DNA of 64,000 nt from Shewanella loihica PV-4 (GCF_000016065.1 NC_009092.1:2170001-2234000), one strand, 5' to 3'. Counted from the stretch's first letter, positions 17,732 through 24,992 are shown. Numbers and translations: made by a program. Notes: generated by a model from the sequence alone, not told the origin.

Positions 17732-19663
17732 ATGACGCAGCGAGAGAACGAAAAACCAGTACAGGTTAAAAAACCGGTAAGGATAAGTGGAGAAGCGTCA
17801 AGCACGGCTAAGGTGCTTCCGACCTATTACTACCTCAGCAATTTTCTGCTAATGCTTGAGGGCGTCGCCCGCCGCTATGGCGATCTCCTCGATGAGGTCG
17901 AGCTCGGCTTCGTCGATACCTTCTCAGCCTTGACCCCTGATGCCCAGTGCCTGCTTGTCAGGCTGATCTCACGCCAGGGCCCCTGGTTCTGTGAGGCTCA
18001 GCTAAATTACAGTGAGATCGAAGGGATCCCAGAGGCTATCTCCGAGCTTTTTAAGCACAGTCTTATCTGCTATGAGCAGCCCGATACGGCCTGGCTGCTG
18101 CAAAAGAGCACTAAGACGGAGCTAAGCCAGGCCTTGGTTGAGACAAGCCAAGCCTTGGTTAAGGATATCAAGCGGTTAAAGAAGAGTGAGCTTATCCAGT
18201 ATGCCCAAGAGACAGGCTTGTTACCAAATCTGCTGAGGCGTTTGGCACCAGCACAGCATTGGTTCTGCCTTAGCCCTCAGGTCGTCTATCGCCGCTTCGA
18301 ATTACTCTATTTCGAGCGCATGAGTCAGTCCTTGAGTCAGTTTATCTTGGCCGATCTTGGTATTCATAATTTTGAAGCGTACTCGACCAGCATCGCCAGT
18401 CGCAGCTTCAATACGCGAGCCGAGATAGAAGGCTTGTATACGTTGTCTAGCCTATACCAAGAGTTTGAAGAGGGTGGTCTGAGCGGCAAGCCCAGTGATA
18501 TTGGTATCGAAAATTTTGATTCATTTTGTCAAAGGCTCACCGAACTGCCCGATTTCACCAAAGAGGCTGGCAATGAAAAGCTGAACCGCATGACCCAAGG
18601 GCTCTGGCTAATGGCGGCGCGCCAATTAGAGCGTTTGGGTCACTTTGAGCGCGCCTTAGCCCTGTATGGAAACACAAAGAAACCGCCTAGCCGGGAGCGC
18701 CAGGCTCGCTGCCTGAATAAGCTTGGCCGTGATGATGAGGCGTTAGAATTTGTAGAGCTGATGTTAGCGTCTCCTATGGAGGAGAGTGAGCGTCTGGTCG
18801 CCAGGCGTTTGCAGAAAAGCCTTCATCGCAGCCTGGGACGGGCGGCGCCCAAGCCTTGGCAAGGGGAGTTTGATACCTTCAAACTAGAATGTCAGCGCAC
18901 AGCAAATGATGAGAACTTAGAAGGCAGAGAGTCAAACGCCGAGGGTGCTGGACGCGTTGAGCAATGCGCCGCCAGACACTTGAGCACTATGCAGGGTGAG
19001 CAGTTGCGGCTTTGTGTCGAGGTGGAGAACCGTCTCTTCTGTAGCCTGTTTGGCCTGGCCTTCTGGGACATTATCTTCACCGATGTTGGCGGCGCCTTCG
19101 CTAATTCCTATCAGAGCAGGCCGAGCGACATGTACCAGAGTGAGTTCTACCCAAGGCGCAAACAAGCGATAGATAAGAGACTCGCGGCATTGGCCTCGGG
19201 TGACACCCAGATGATCATGGAACATTTTCATCAAAAATGCGGCATCACCAACGACTGGGTGCATTGGCCATTGTTTGAGGAGTTAAGCTTTGATGCCTTA
19301 GGGTTGGAATCAGCCCAAAGCCGAGACAAGGATCAGACCCCCCTGTTACTGCAGCTGGCGCTGACAGCATTCAGCGGGGCCTTTTTAGCGAATCTGTTTC
19401 GTCAGATGCTGTTCGATCTGCGTTATTACCGCGCGGGCTTTCCCGATCTTATCTGTTTTCATCTAACTGCCGAATATCTTGCAATCGAACGTCACGCAAC
19501 CGATGACGGGGCGCCAAACTTAATTGATAGCAGAGTCACAGCCGAGCTTATCGAGGTGAAGGGCCCGGGAGATGCCCTAAGAGATAATCAGACAGTCTGG
19601 CTGGATTGGTTTAATCGAAACGGCGTTAAGGCCAGCGTCTGCTATCTCTCTTGGCTCGACTAA
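17732..19663 (+). CDS. FAN1-like nuclease with C-terminal VRR-NUC domain
   Basis: A 643-residue protein resembling bacterial FAN1 (structure-specific 5' flap nuclease for interstrand crosslink repair in eukaryotes and some bacteria). The N-terminal half holds helical regions with a SAP-like segment around LKKSELIQYAQETGLLPNL, and the middle shows TPR-like helices around RQARCLNKLGRDDEALEF. The C-terminal VRR-NUC domain has FPDLICFH (Asp572) and IEVKGPGDALRDNQ (Glu608, Lys610), the metal-binding and catalytic residues of the fold. No ribosome-binding site is obvious before the ATG. The preceding gene is divergent and the following TlpA gene is about 200 bp downstream. Confidence 0.88.
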   Translation: MTQRENEKPVQVKKPVRISGEASSTAKVLPTYYYLSNFLLMLEGVARRYGDLLDEVELGFVDTFSALTPDAQCLLVRLISRQGPWFCEAQLNYSEIEGIPEAISELFKHSLICYEQPDTAWLLQKSTKTELSQALVETSQALVKDIKRLKKSELIQYAQETGLLPNLLRRLAPAQHWFCLSPQVVYRRFELLYFERMSQSLSQFILADLGIHNFEAYSTSIASRSFNTRAEIEGLYTLSSLYQEFEEGGLSGKPSDIGIENFDSFCQRLTELPDFTKEAGNEKLNRMTQGLWLMAARQLERLGHFERALALYGNTKKPPSRERQARCLNKLGRDDEALEFVELMLASPMEESERLVARRLQKSLHRSLGRAAPKPWQGEFDTFKLECQRTANDENLEGRESNAEGAGRVEQCAARHLSTMQGEQLRLCVEVENRLFCSLFGLAFWDIIFTDVGGAFANSYQSRPSDMYQSEFYPRRKQAIDKRLAALASGDTQMIMEHFHQKCGITNDWVHWPLFEELSFDALGLESAQSRDKDQTPLLLQLALTAFSGAFLANLFRQMLFDLRYYRAGFPDLICFHLTAEYLAIERHATDDGAPNLIDSRVTAELIEVKGPGDALRDNQTVWLDWFNRNGVKASVCYLSWLD

Positions 19664-19869
19664 CATTGAGTAACCTTGACTAAAAAAGGGTGTTCGCTCA
19701 GGCGTTTTCATAACGCATACTCTTTATTACGAAGTGGTATAACTATATCTTTCGCTGTCCTAATGCCATGATTTTTTGCTAACCTCGTTAATAAGATACG
19801 AGACTTTTGTTAGTAAAGTCCGCCCCGCGCAAGCTATAAAGAAAGTGTTTAGCCAGCAGTGAAGGAACA

Positions 19870-20442
19870 ATGATGTCAAGAGAACAGAAGATGCAAGGCG
19901 TTCAGCCGTCTGTAGAGGGGAGAATGAGATCCCCCATGATGGCCAAGCTTCTTTGGCTATCGATGGCAATGCTCGTTAGCTTGTCTATGGTGCAGCCGAG
20001 TCACGCTGCGCCGCGCTTGGATTTGAGCGCCAAGACACAAAGCGGCGAGCTGGTGTCACTTGAGTCCTATAAGGGCAAGGTGGTCTATGTGGATTTCTGG
20101 GCCTCCTGGTGCGCACCTTGTCGTGACTCCTTTCCCTGGATGGAGCTGATGCATCAACGCTATGGCGACAAAGGGCTTGCGATCGTGGCGATCAATCTCG
20201 ATGAAGAGAGTGAGATGGCTGGGCCCTTTCTGGCCGATTTCAAAACTAGCTTCGATATCCTCTACGATCCCAAGGGGGAGATGGCCGGCCACTTTAATCT
20301 GCAGGGGATGCCCAGCAGTTATCTGTTTGATGCTGAGGGAAATCTGGTCAGCGAGCATCTGGGCTTCTTCAAGTCCAAGCAAGCTGCCGTAGAGCAGGAG
20401 ATCCAATCTTTGTTGAAGAAGAGGTCAGCCGATGCGAACTGA
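19870..20442 (+). CDS. TlpA-like periplasmic thioredoxin
   Basis: A 190-residue TlpA/ResA-type protein. GAAGGA precedes tandem ATGs at 19870 and 19873. Residues 24-47 form a signal peptide or membrane anchor ending in SHAAPR. The redox motif WASWCAPC gives Cys81 and Cys84. A cis-proline segment GMPSSYLFD lies near residue 155. It is the first gene of a compact operon (TlpA, DUF4266, DUF3570, ApbE) and overlaps the next gene by 11 nt. It probably reduces or isomerises cysteines of a periplasmic partner; the two C-terminal cysteines of the DUF4266 lipoprotein are obvious candidates, by inference. Confidence 0.92.
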   Translation: MMSREQKMQGVQPSVEGRMRSPMMAKLLWLSMAMLVSLSMVQPSHAAPRLDLSAKTQSGELVSLESYKGKVVYVDFWASWCAPCRDSFPWMELMHQRYGDKGLAIVAINLDEESEMAGPFLADFKTSFDILYDPKGEMAGHFNLQGMPSSYLFDAEGNLVSEHLGFFKSKQAAVEQEIQSLLKKRSADAN

Positions 20443-20650
20443 TTTAACGCTGCTGCTCATCTTGGTAGCTCTGCTGTCTGGCTGCGCCAATCTCGGCGTA
20501 AAGCCCTGGGAGCGAGGGCAGTTTGCTAGGGAGGATATGCAGCTAGAGGCCGATGAGATGGATATGGCGATAGAAGATCATATCTATTTCAGTAAGGAGG
20601 CCTCCAGTGGCGGCCGTACCCTTGCCGGCGGTGGCTGCGGTTGTAACTAG
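20432..20650 (+). CDS. DUF4266 small lipoprotein
   Basis: A 72-residue lipoprotein. The signal ends in the lipobox LLSGC with acylated Cys18. The short acidic middle has EADEMDMAIEDHIYFSKEA. The C-terminus ends LAGGGCGCN, placing Cys69 and Cys71 at the extreme tail behind a glycine hinge. This C-x-C tail could bind a metal or form a redox disulfide with the TlpA-like partner, or tether a cofactor. It overlaps the TlpA gene and is followed by the DUF3570 gene after 37 nt. The function of the family is not known to me. Confidence 0.88.
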   Translation: MRTDLTLLLILVALLSGCANLGVKPWERGQFAREDMQLEADEMDMAIEDHIYFSKEASSGGRTLAGGGCGCN

Positions 20651-20687
20651 GTTGTTTTAAGAGATAACAGGGAATAAGGATGATCGC

Positions 20688-22133
20688 TTGAGCGACATGA
20701 AGGACAAGCCGACACCAAATCAACTCGGGACAGTAGAAAGCGCTTTGCTAAAAAGTGAATCGCTAAAAAGCGCCTCGCTAGAAAGCGAGTCTGTGATGGC
20801 ATCTTTGCTGATGGCCAGCAGTCTGTTTCTCGGTGTCGGCGTGGCGGTAACCAGTGACAATGCGCTTGCAGGCGAACAAGCCGCCGAGACGCGCGATAAT
20901 ACCGCTGAGCAAGAGGAACAAGCGAGCGATCCGCTCTCCGGCGCGACCATAGATGCGGCCCTGGTCTACTATCAGGAGCAGGACAGGGTCACGGCGGCAG
21001 AAGGGATCATCAACTATCGTCAGGCGCTGGACGACGCCAATATTATCCGCGGTAAGATAGCACTGGACGCCCTGACTGGCGCCTCGGCCAATGGCGCCGT
21101 GATCCAGGCAAGCCCCCAAAGTTTTACCCGTCCGTCGGGAACCGGCGTCTATCAGGCGAGAGCCGGAGAACTGCCGCTGGATGACACCTTCAAGGATACC
21201 CGCTTGCAGCTCAGCGCCAACTGGCAGCATCTCTTCTCTGCCAAATGGCAGGTAAGCCTCGGTGGGTATCTCTCTCGCGAATATGATTACACCTCTCTCG
21301 GTGTCAATGCAGGGCTCGAGCACTCCTTCAATCAGAGCAATACCCAGGTGTTTGCCGGCGCGGCCTACTATTTTGACATAGTCAATCCAGTGGGCGGGCG
21401 GCCCGTCGGGATGAGTGAGATGGTGTTTCGTAATGACTTTGCCAACGAGGCCGAGTTTAGGCAGGCATTCGATGCCACGCGTTTCTATGACAGCGCCCTT
21501 AAACGCACGCTCGATCTGAATGTCGGGGTGACCCAGACGCTGAATCGTCGCTGGCAGGCTCAGCTAAGTTATGGCCTCTCCAGTGTGAATGGCTACCTTA
21601 ATGACGCCTACAAGGTGGTTAGCCGGGTCGATAGTAGAGGGCAGGCCCTTGGCTATCACTATGAGCAGCGCCCCGACGAGCGGCTCAAACACAACCTTTA
21701 TCTCATGACCAAGGGTGCCTTGGATAGCGGCGCGCTGACCTTTTCCTATCGCTACAGTAATGATGACTGGTCGCTGCAGGCCCATACCTTTGATGCCCGT
21801 TATCGCTACAACCTCACCGGCGCCGCCTATTGGCAATGGCAGTTTAGGGTTTATCTGCAGGACGCGGCCGAGTTTTATCACCTCTATCTCACTGAGGGTG
21901 AGCCCTTGCCCGAGTTCGCCTCGGCGGATCATCGTCTGGGTAAGATGCAGACCTATACAATAGGCGTCAAATATGGCCAGAAGTTAGAGCAGGGGATGCT
22001 GGCCAGTGTGCGGCTTGCCTACTATCAGCAGCGCCCGCAAAACCACGGTGTCGAGTTGCCCGGTGAGCTCGCCAGTTTCGATCAGTTCCCACGCCTCGAT
22101 GCCATAGTGCTTCAATTTGGAATGCGATTTTGA
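20688..22133 (+). CDS. DUF3570 outer-membrane barrel with two FMN-attachment-like motifs
   Basis: A 481-residue DUF3570 protein. The TTG at 20688 follows AATAAGGA; an ATG at 20697 or 20796 could also serve. The N-terminal extension repeats LKSES/LKSAS/LESES and precedes a hydrophobic signal segment ending DNALAGEQ (about 62). Two motifs follow: DPLSGATID (Asp81 to Thr87) and DALTGASANG (Asp127 to Ser133). Both match the Dxx[ST]GA[ST] pattern to which ApbE links FMN in NqrC and RnfG. The remainder (from about 170) is amphipathic beta-strand sequence ending in VLQFGMRF, typical of an outer-membrane barrel. The stop overlaps the start of the ApbE gene. I infer a covalently flavinylated outer-membrane protein; this is untested. 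Confidence 0.85.
   Translation: MSDMKDKPTPNQLGTVESALLKSESLKSASLESESVMASLLMASSLFLGVGVAVTSDNALAGEQAAETRDNTAEQEEQASDPLSGATIDAALVYYQEQDRVTAAEGIINYRQALDDANIIRGKIALDALTGASANGAVIQASPQSFTRPSGTGVYQARAGELPLDDTFKDTRLQLSANWQHLFSAKWQVSLGGYLSREYDYTSLGVNAGLEHSFNQSNTQVFAGAAYYFDIVNPVGGRPVGMSEMVFRNDFANEAEFRQAFDATRFYDSALKRTLDLNVGVTQTLNRRWQAQLSYGLSSVNGYLNDAYKVVSRVDSRGQALGYHYEQRPDERLKHNLYLMTKGALDSGALTFSYRYSNDDWSLQAHTFDARYRYNLTGAAYWQWQFRVYLQDAAEFYHLYLTEGEPLPEFASADHRLGKMQTYTIGVKYGQKLEQGMLASVRLAYYQQRPQNHGVELPGELASFDQFPRLDAIVLQFGMRF
20928..20948 (+). other. first FMN-attachment-like motif (DxxSGAT)
   Basis: These bases encode DPLSGAT within the DUF3570 protein. In NqrC and RnfG the threonine of a DxxSGAT motif receives FMN from ApbE; the ApbE gene is the last gene of this operon. 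Confidence 0.65.
21066..21086 (+). other. second FMN-attachment-like motif (DxxTGAS)
   Basis: These bases encode DALTGAS, 46 residues after the first motif and also ahead of the barrel. The terminal serine would be the acceptor. It could be a second FMN site or a chance match. Confidence 0.5.
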
Positions 22134-23149
22134 TCTCAACTAGTGAAGGTCTTAAATTGTCGCCGCTTGCTGATCTAGACGATCAACAGGCGGTTATCTC
22201 GGATGAAAGCGAATATCCGTTCGTCGATAGCCAATATGGACGCAAAAACCTTAAGGGACTGAGGGGCGAGTTCATGGCCATGGCCAGTCGCTGTGAGTTG
22301 CTGGCGCGCCCTAAGCAAGCAGGTAGCAAGGCTCAAGATGACAAGATTGACCAAGAGCGAATAACTCAGGCCTTCAGTCGCGCCATGGCCGAGGTTAAGT
22401 GCATCGAGGCTAAGTACAGCCGCTTTAGCGAGAACAGCGTATTAACTCAAATCAATCGCGGCGCCGGAGACTGGCAAGCGATCGACGATGAAACCCTTGG
22501 TCTACTCAAGTTTGCCGAGCATTGTTACCGACTTAGCCAAGGCCGTTTTGATGTGACCGCAGAGCCCGTATTGGCCCTCTGGCCATTCGGCGCTGGAGAG
22601 AGTGCAGCCCCGCCGAGTGATAGCAAGATAGAGGCAGCGCTTGCTCAGGTAGGCTTCGAGCGGCTGATTATCGAAGATAACCACTTTTTTCTACCTTATG
22701 GCATGGGGATCGATCTTGGTGGGATCGCCAAAGAGTACGCCGCCGACAGGGCTGTAGAGGTTCTGCGTCGTGAGCTGCCCGAATATGATCTCTTAGTGAA
22801 TCTTGGCGGCGATATGATTGCCTCTCCAGGCTGCGAGAGGCCCTGGCAGATAGGGATAGAAGATCCCCACAAGCTAGATACCCCCGCACGTGTGGTGACG
22901 CTGAAATCTGGCGCGCTGGCCACCAGCGGACACTCCCGGCGTTATCTGCTGCACCAAGGAAAGCGCTATGGCCACATCATCGACCCCAGCACTGGGTACC
23001 CCATCAAAGGCGCGCCAATATCGGTCAGTGTGTTTGCGCCTTCTTGTGTCGTCGCCGGCATGCTGGCGACTCTGGCCATGTTACAGGGGGAGGGAGCCGA
23101 AGACTTTCTATCTCGTCAGGGCGTCGTTCATCACATCATCCGTGGCTAG
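22130..23149 (+). CDS. apbE: ApbE-family FAD:protein FMN transferase
   Basis: A 339-residue ApbE family protein that would transfer FMN from FAD to a threonine or serine of a target. The TTG start overlaps the DUF3570 stop by 4 nt (TTGA). Family motifs are MAMASRCEL near residue 50, DLGGIAKEYAADRAVE (about 193-208), NLGGDMIASP, and HIIDPSTGYPI near the C-terminus. No signal peptide or lipobox is evident, unlike the periplasmic ApbE proteins that serve Nqr and Rnf, so it may act in the cytoplasm; its AMAS-C-E opening suggests a distinct subgroup. Coupling to the DUF3570 gene suggests that protein is its substrate. Confidence 0.92.
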   Translation: MISTSEGLKLSPLADLDDQQAVISDESEYPFVDSQYGRKNLKGLRGEFMAMASRCELLARPKQAGSKAQDDKIDQERITQAFSRAMAEVKCIEAKYSRFSENSVLTQINRGAGDWQAIDDETLGLLKFAEHCYRLSQGRFDVTAEPVLALWPFGAGESAAPPSDSKIEAALAQVGFERLIIEDNHFFLPYGMGIDLGGIAKEYAADRAVEVLRRELPEYDLLVNLGGDMIASPGCERPWQIGIEDPHKLDTPARVVTLKSGALATSGHSRRYLLHQGKRYGHIIDPSTGYPIKGAPISVSVFAPSCVVAGMLATLAMLQGEGAEDFLSRQGVVHHIIRG

Positions 23150-23292
23150 CTTTCAGGTATTTAAGGTGAGGCACCGAGTCAATATTCATGCGCACTTCGC
23201 CCATTCTGGTGCTCGTTTATCCTGCATGACTCTGCTAGAGTGGTTATAAATCAATGACTTTAGTTTAGTAAGTCATCAATAATAGGTTTATC

Positions 23293-23332
23293 AGATGCGC
23301 ATGCGCGTTTTGCCAAATAGATGCGCATGCGC
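23293..23332. repeat. two copies of a GCGCATGCGC palindrome at the cassette boundary
   Basis: AGATGCGCATGCGC occurs at 23293-23306 and 23319-23332, a 26-bp step. Each contains the perfect palindrome GCGCATGCGC. The pair lies 12 bp before the first cassette core site, GTTAGGC at 23344-23350. A hairpin ATGACTT/AAGTCAT lies a little upstream. Role unknown. Confidence 0.6.
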
Positions 23333-23354
23333 ACTAATAAAATGTTAGGCGGAA

Positions 23355-23831
23355 ATGAAGAAACAACGACCAACTATTCCAGTAGGTACTTGGAAACTAG
23401 CTACGAACCTTGAGGCTACAAGACAGATTCAAGGCCAAGCAGGCGTTCCTGCTTACAAATGTGATTGTGAGTGGTGTACTAAATGGAGGCACTGCTTCTC
23501 TGAAGTGCTTCCCAATGATCTGCTAGATCAGTTAAGTCGCATTGGAATTGAGCTAGAGGCTCCGACAGACTTATATCGATATGATAGCGACGAAAATGGC
23601 TTCAGCATTAGAGTTGTATATCACGCTGTAGGAAAAATATTAGAAGGTCCAACCCAATGGACTAGCAATGATATGGGTGAAATGTTGATGTACTCAACAC
23701 TTAGAGAAGACCCACATTTATCTTTGGTTGTTTTTCCTCAAAGCCAGTCACATGATGCTGGTCCTTCATTTAAAACTAAAAAAGAAGGCGATCTAATCCG
23801 CATTGATATGCGCCTTAAAGTTCCAAGCTAA
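23355..23831 (+). CDS. integron cassette protein of unknown function with CxCxxC motif
   Basis: A 158-residue protein that I do not recognise. The ATG lies 4 nt after the core sequence GTTAGGC, the usual spacing in an integron gene cassette. Near residues 34-41 is YKCDCEWCTKW, a CxCxxC cluster that could bind a metal, followed by a further cysteine in HCFSEV. No signal peptide or membrane segment is visible. The base composition is more AT-rich than the ApbE gene before it. It is followed by a 61-bp attC. Confidence 0.8.
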   Translation: MKKQRPTIPVGTWKLATNLEATRQIQGQAGVPAYKCDCEWCTKWRHCFSEVLPNDLLDQLSRIGIELEAPTDLYRYDSDENGFSIRVVYHAVGKILEGPTQWTSNDMGEMLMYSTLREDPHLSLVVFPQSQSHDAGPSFKTKKEGDLIRIDMRLKVPS

Positions 23832-23856
23832 GGTATTGCTGCAATGTACAAGTATC

Positions 23857-23917
23857 GCCTAACCAGGCCAAGCAATAGGACCCGCGCAAGCGCGGGCCTC
23901 TATTGGCGGCGTTATTG
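23857..23917 (+). repeat. attC site 1 of the cassette cluster (61 bp)
   Basis: The left core is GCCTAAC (23857-23863), an exact RYYYAAC, and the right end GCGTTATTG (23909-23917) approximates GTTRRRY. The inner arms CAATAGG..CCCGCGC (23873-23887) and GCGCGGG..CTATTG (23890-23905) form a strong stem with a 2-nt loop. Short attC sites of about 60 bp are known from mobile integrons. Confidence 0.85.
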
Positions 23918-23930
23918 GTATTGGGAATTT

Positions 23931-24353
23931 ATGCGTTTAGATTTAAAGTCATATATCATTAAACTAATTGATAGTAATGGTATTTTTGGTGTTATGAATA
24001 ACACTAAGTGGAACAATTTGCTTGTAGCATTGAGCGATATCGATGAGCTACTAAGCTACCGAGTTACCTACATTGATGGGTCAACATGGCCGGAAAGTGA
24101 CTCTAGCTATCAATATGCCAGTGAACTGGCACAAATATGGGGAAACTTTCGAGCAATACATTTTATTGATATTGACGCTCGTATCTCTCATTCAAGAGGC
24201 GTTTTGCTGGAGCCAGAAGTTCTAGATCATAGGGATAAGGTCATTGCTATATGTAAAGAGCAAAATACTAAAATATCTCTCACAGAGTGTGGTGTTAGAA
24301 TTTGGGGCTATTTTCAGCACGGTAAAGATATAGAAATTTATAAATACACATAG
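23931..24353 (+). CDS. integron cassette protein, possibly DUF6678
   Basis: A 140-residue protein from the ATG at 23931. A longer frame opens at 23844, but its first codons lie inside the attC site, so they are not coding. The segment MNNTKWNNLLVAL, then YRVTYIDGS and FIDIDAR, reminds me of the DUF6678 family; this identification is from memory and tentative. No signal peptide or membrane segment is visible. It ends just before a long VCR-like attC. Confidence 0.78.
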   Translation: MRLDLKSYIIKLIDSNGIFGVMNNTKWNNLLVALSDIDELLSYRVTYIDGSTWPESDSSYQYASELAQIWGNFRAIHFIDIDARISHSRGVLLEPEVLDHRDKVIAICKEQNTKISLTECGVRIWGYFQHGKDIEIYKYT

Positions 24354-24473
24354 CAAATCGTTCAAGAGCGACTCACAACGCGTGGCATTTTTGATATGCG
24401 TTGGGTTTAGTAATTACGGTGCATTGCAGAGGCTTTTGTATTGAGTTGCTCGCACCTTAACGCGGCGTTAGGT
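24350..24473 (+). repeat. attC site 2 of the cassette cluster (VCR-like, about 124 bp)
   Basis: The site ends in GCGGCGTTAGGT with the exact core GTTAGGT (24467-24473). The left arm CGTTCAAGAGCGACTCA pairs with TGAGTTGCTCGCACCTTAACG on the right. The segment ACAACGCGTGGCATTT and the overall length resemble the Vibrio cholerae repeat (VCR) family. The left core is degenerate and merges with the stop codon of the preceding gene. Confidence 0.85.
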
Positions 24474-24478
24474 AGCTA

Positions 24479-24829
24479 ATGAGATTCATAGTAATTTTTC
24501 TAGCTTTGTTAAGTTTTGAACTATTTGGAAAAACCATAGTTATTGGGCCGCCAGATGGTTACACGTTCTTTTGGGCGTTTAAGCCTAAAACAAAGCTCGA
24601 TGAAAACGCCTTTGAGGCTGTTAAACAGCATCTCGCTAAAAACAACGGTGATGTATCAAATTACTACTTATCTAAAAATAAGTTAAACGTAGCAAAAGCA
24701 GTTTACGAATTTAGGGTAAAACACCATTCTGAATTTCGTAAAAGTAAAAATGTTATGTATATGCCTTTCTTAAGTGGTACTTTTACATACGATGTAAAAA
24801 GTAAAGTAGTAACGTTCATTCGAGAATAG
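24479..24829 (+). CDS. small exported integron cassette protein of unknown function
   Basis: A 116-residue protein not recognised. Residues 1-17 (FIVIFLALLSFELFGK) look like a signal peptide, so the mature protein of about 99 residues is probably periplasmic or secreted. The body is basic and rich in lysine and aromatic residues. The ATG lies 5 nt after the core GTTAGGT, and the stop is followed within 3 nt by the next attC. Confidence 0.8.
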   Translation: MRFIVIFLALLSFELFGKTIVIGPPDGYTFFWAFKPKTKLDENAFEAVKQHLAKNNGDVSNYYLSKNKLNVAKAVYEFRVKHHSEFRKSKNVMYMPFLSGTFTYDVKSKVVTFIRE

Positions 24830-24831
24830 CT

Positions 24832-24932
24832 ACCTAACAAGGCAATCATGGATGGGACCTCTAAAGCTTGGCTAGCGCTCATTCTTCGCCATTATAGCTA
24901 AGCTTAATACGCCCCATATTGTGGCGTTAGTC
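24832..24932 (+). repeat. attC site 3 of the cassette cluster (about 101 bp)
   Basis: The left core ACCTAAC (24832-24838) is an exact RYYYAAC; the right end is GGCGTTAGTC. The arms AACAAGGCAATCATGGATGGG and CCCCATATTGTGGCGTT pair imperfectly, and AAAGCTTGGCTAG pairs with TAGCTAAGCTT inside. It closes the cassette cluster 32 bp before the asnS terminator. Confidence 0.85.
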
Positions 24933-24963
24933 CATTGAAATTGCTATCTGAAACCTGCGCCCA

Positions 24964-24992
24964 TAAAAAAACGCCCCGTAGGGCGTTTTTTT
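24964..24992 (-). terminator. asnS terminator (bidirectional)
   Basis: ACGCCC (24971-24976) and GGGCGT (24981-24986), flanked by seven A and seven T, form an intrinsic terminator usable from both sides. Confidence 0.88.

Noticed and set aside
23844..23930. 29-residue extension of the second cassette gene
   Set aside because: It lies in the attC stem; the ATG at 23931 follows the core site as in other cassettes.
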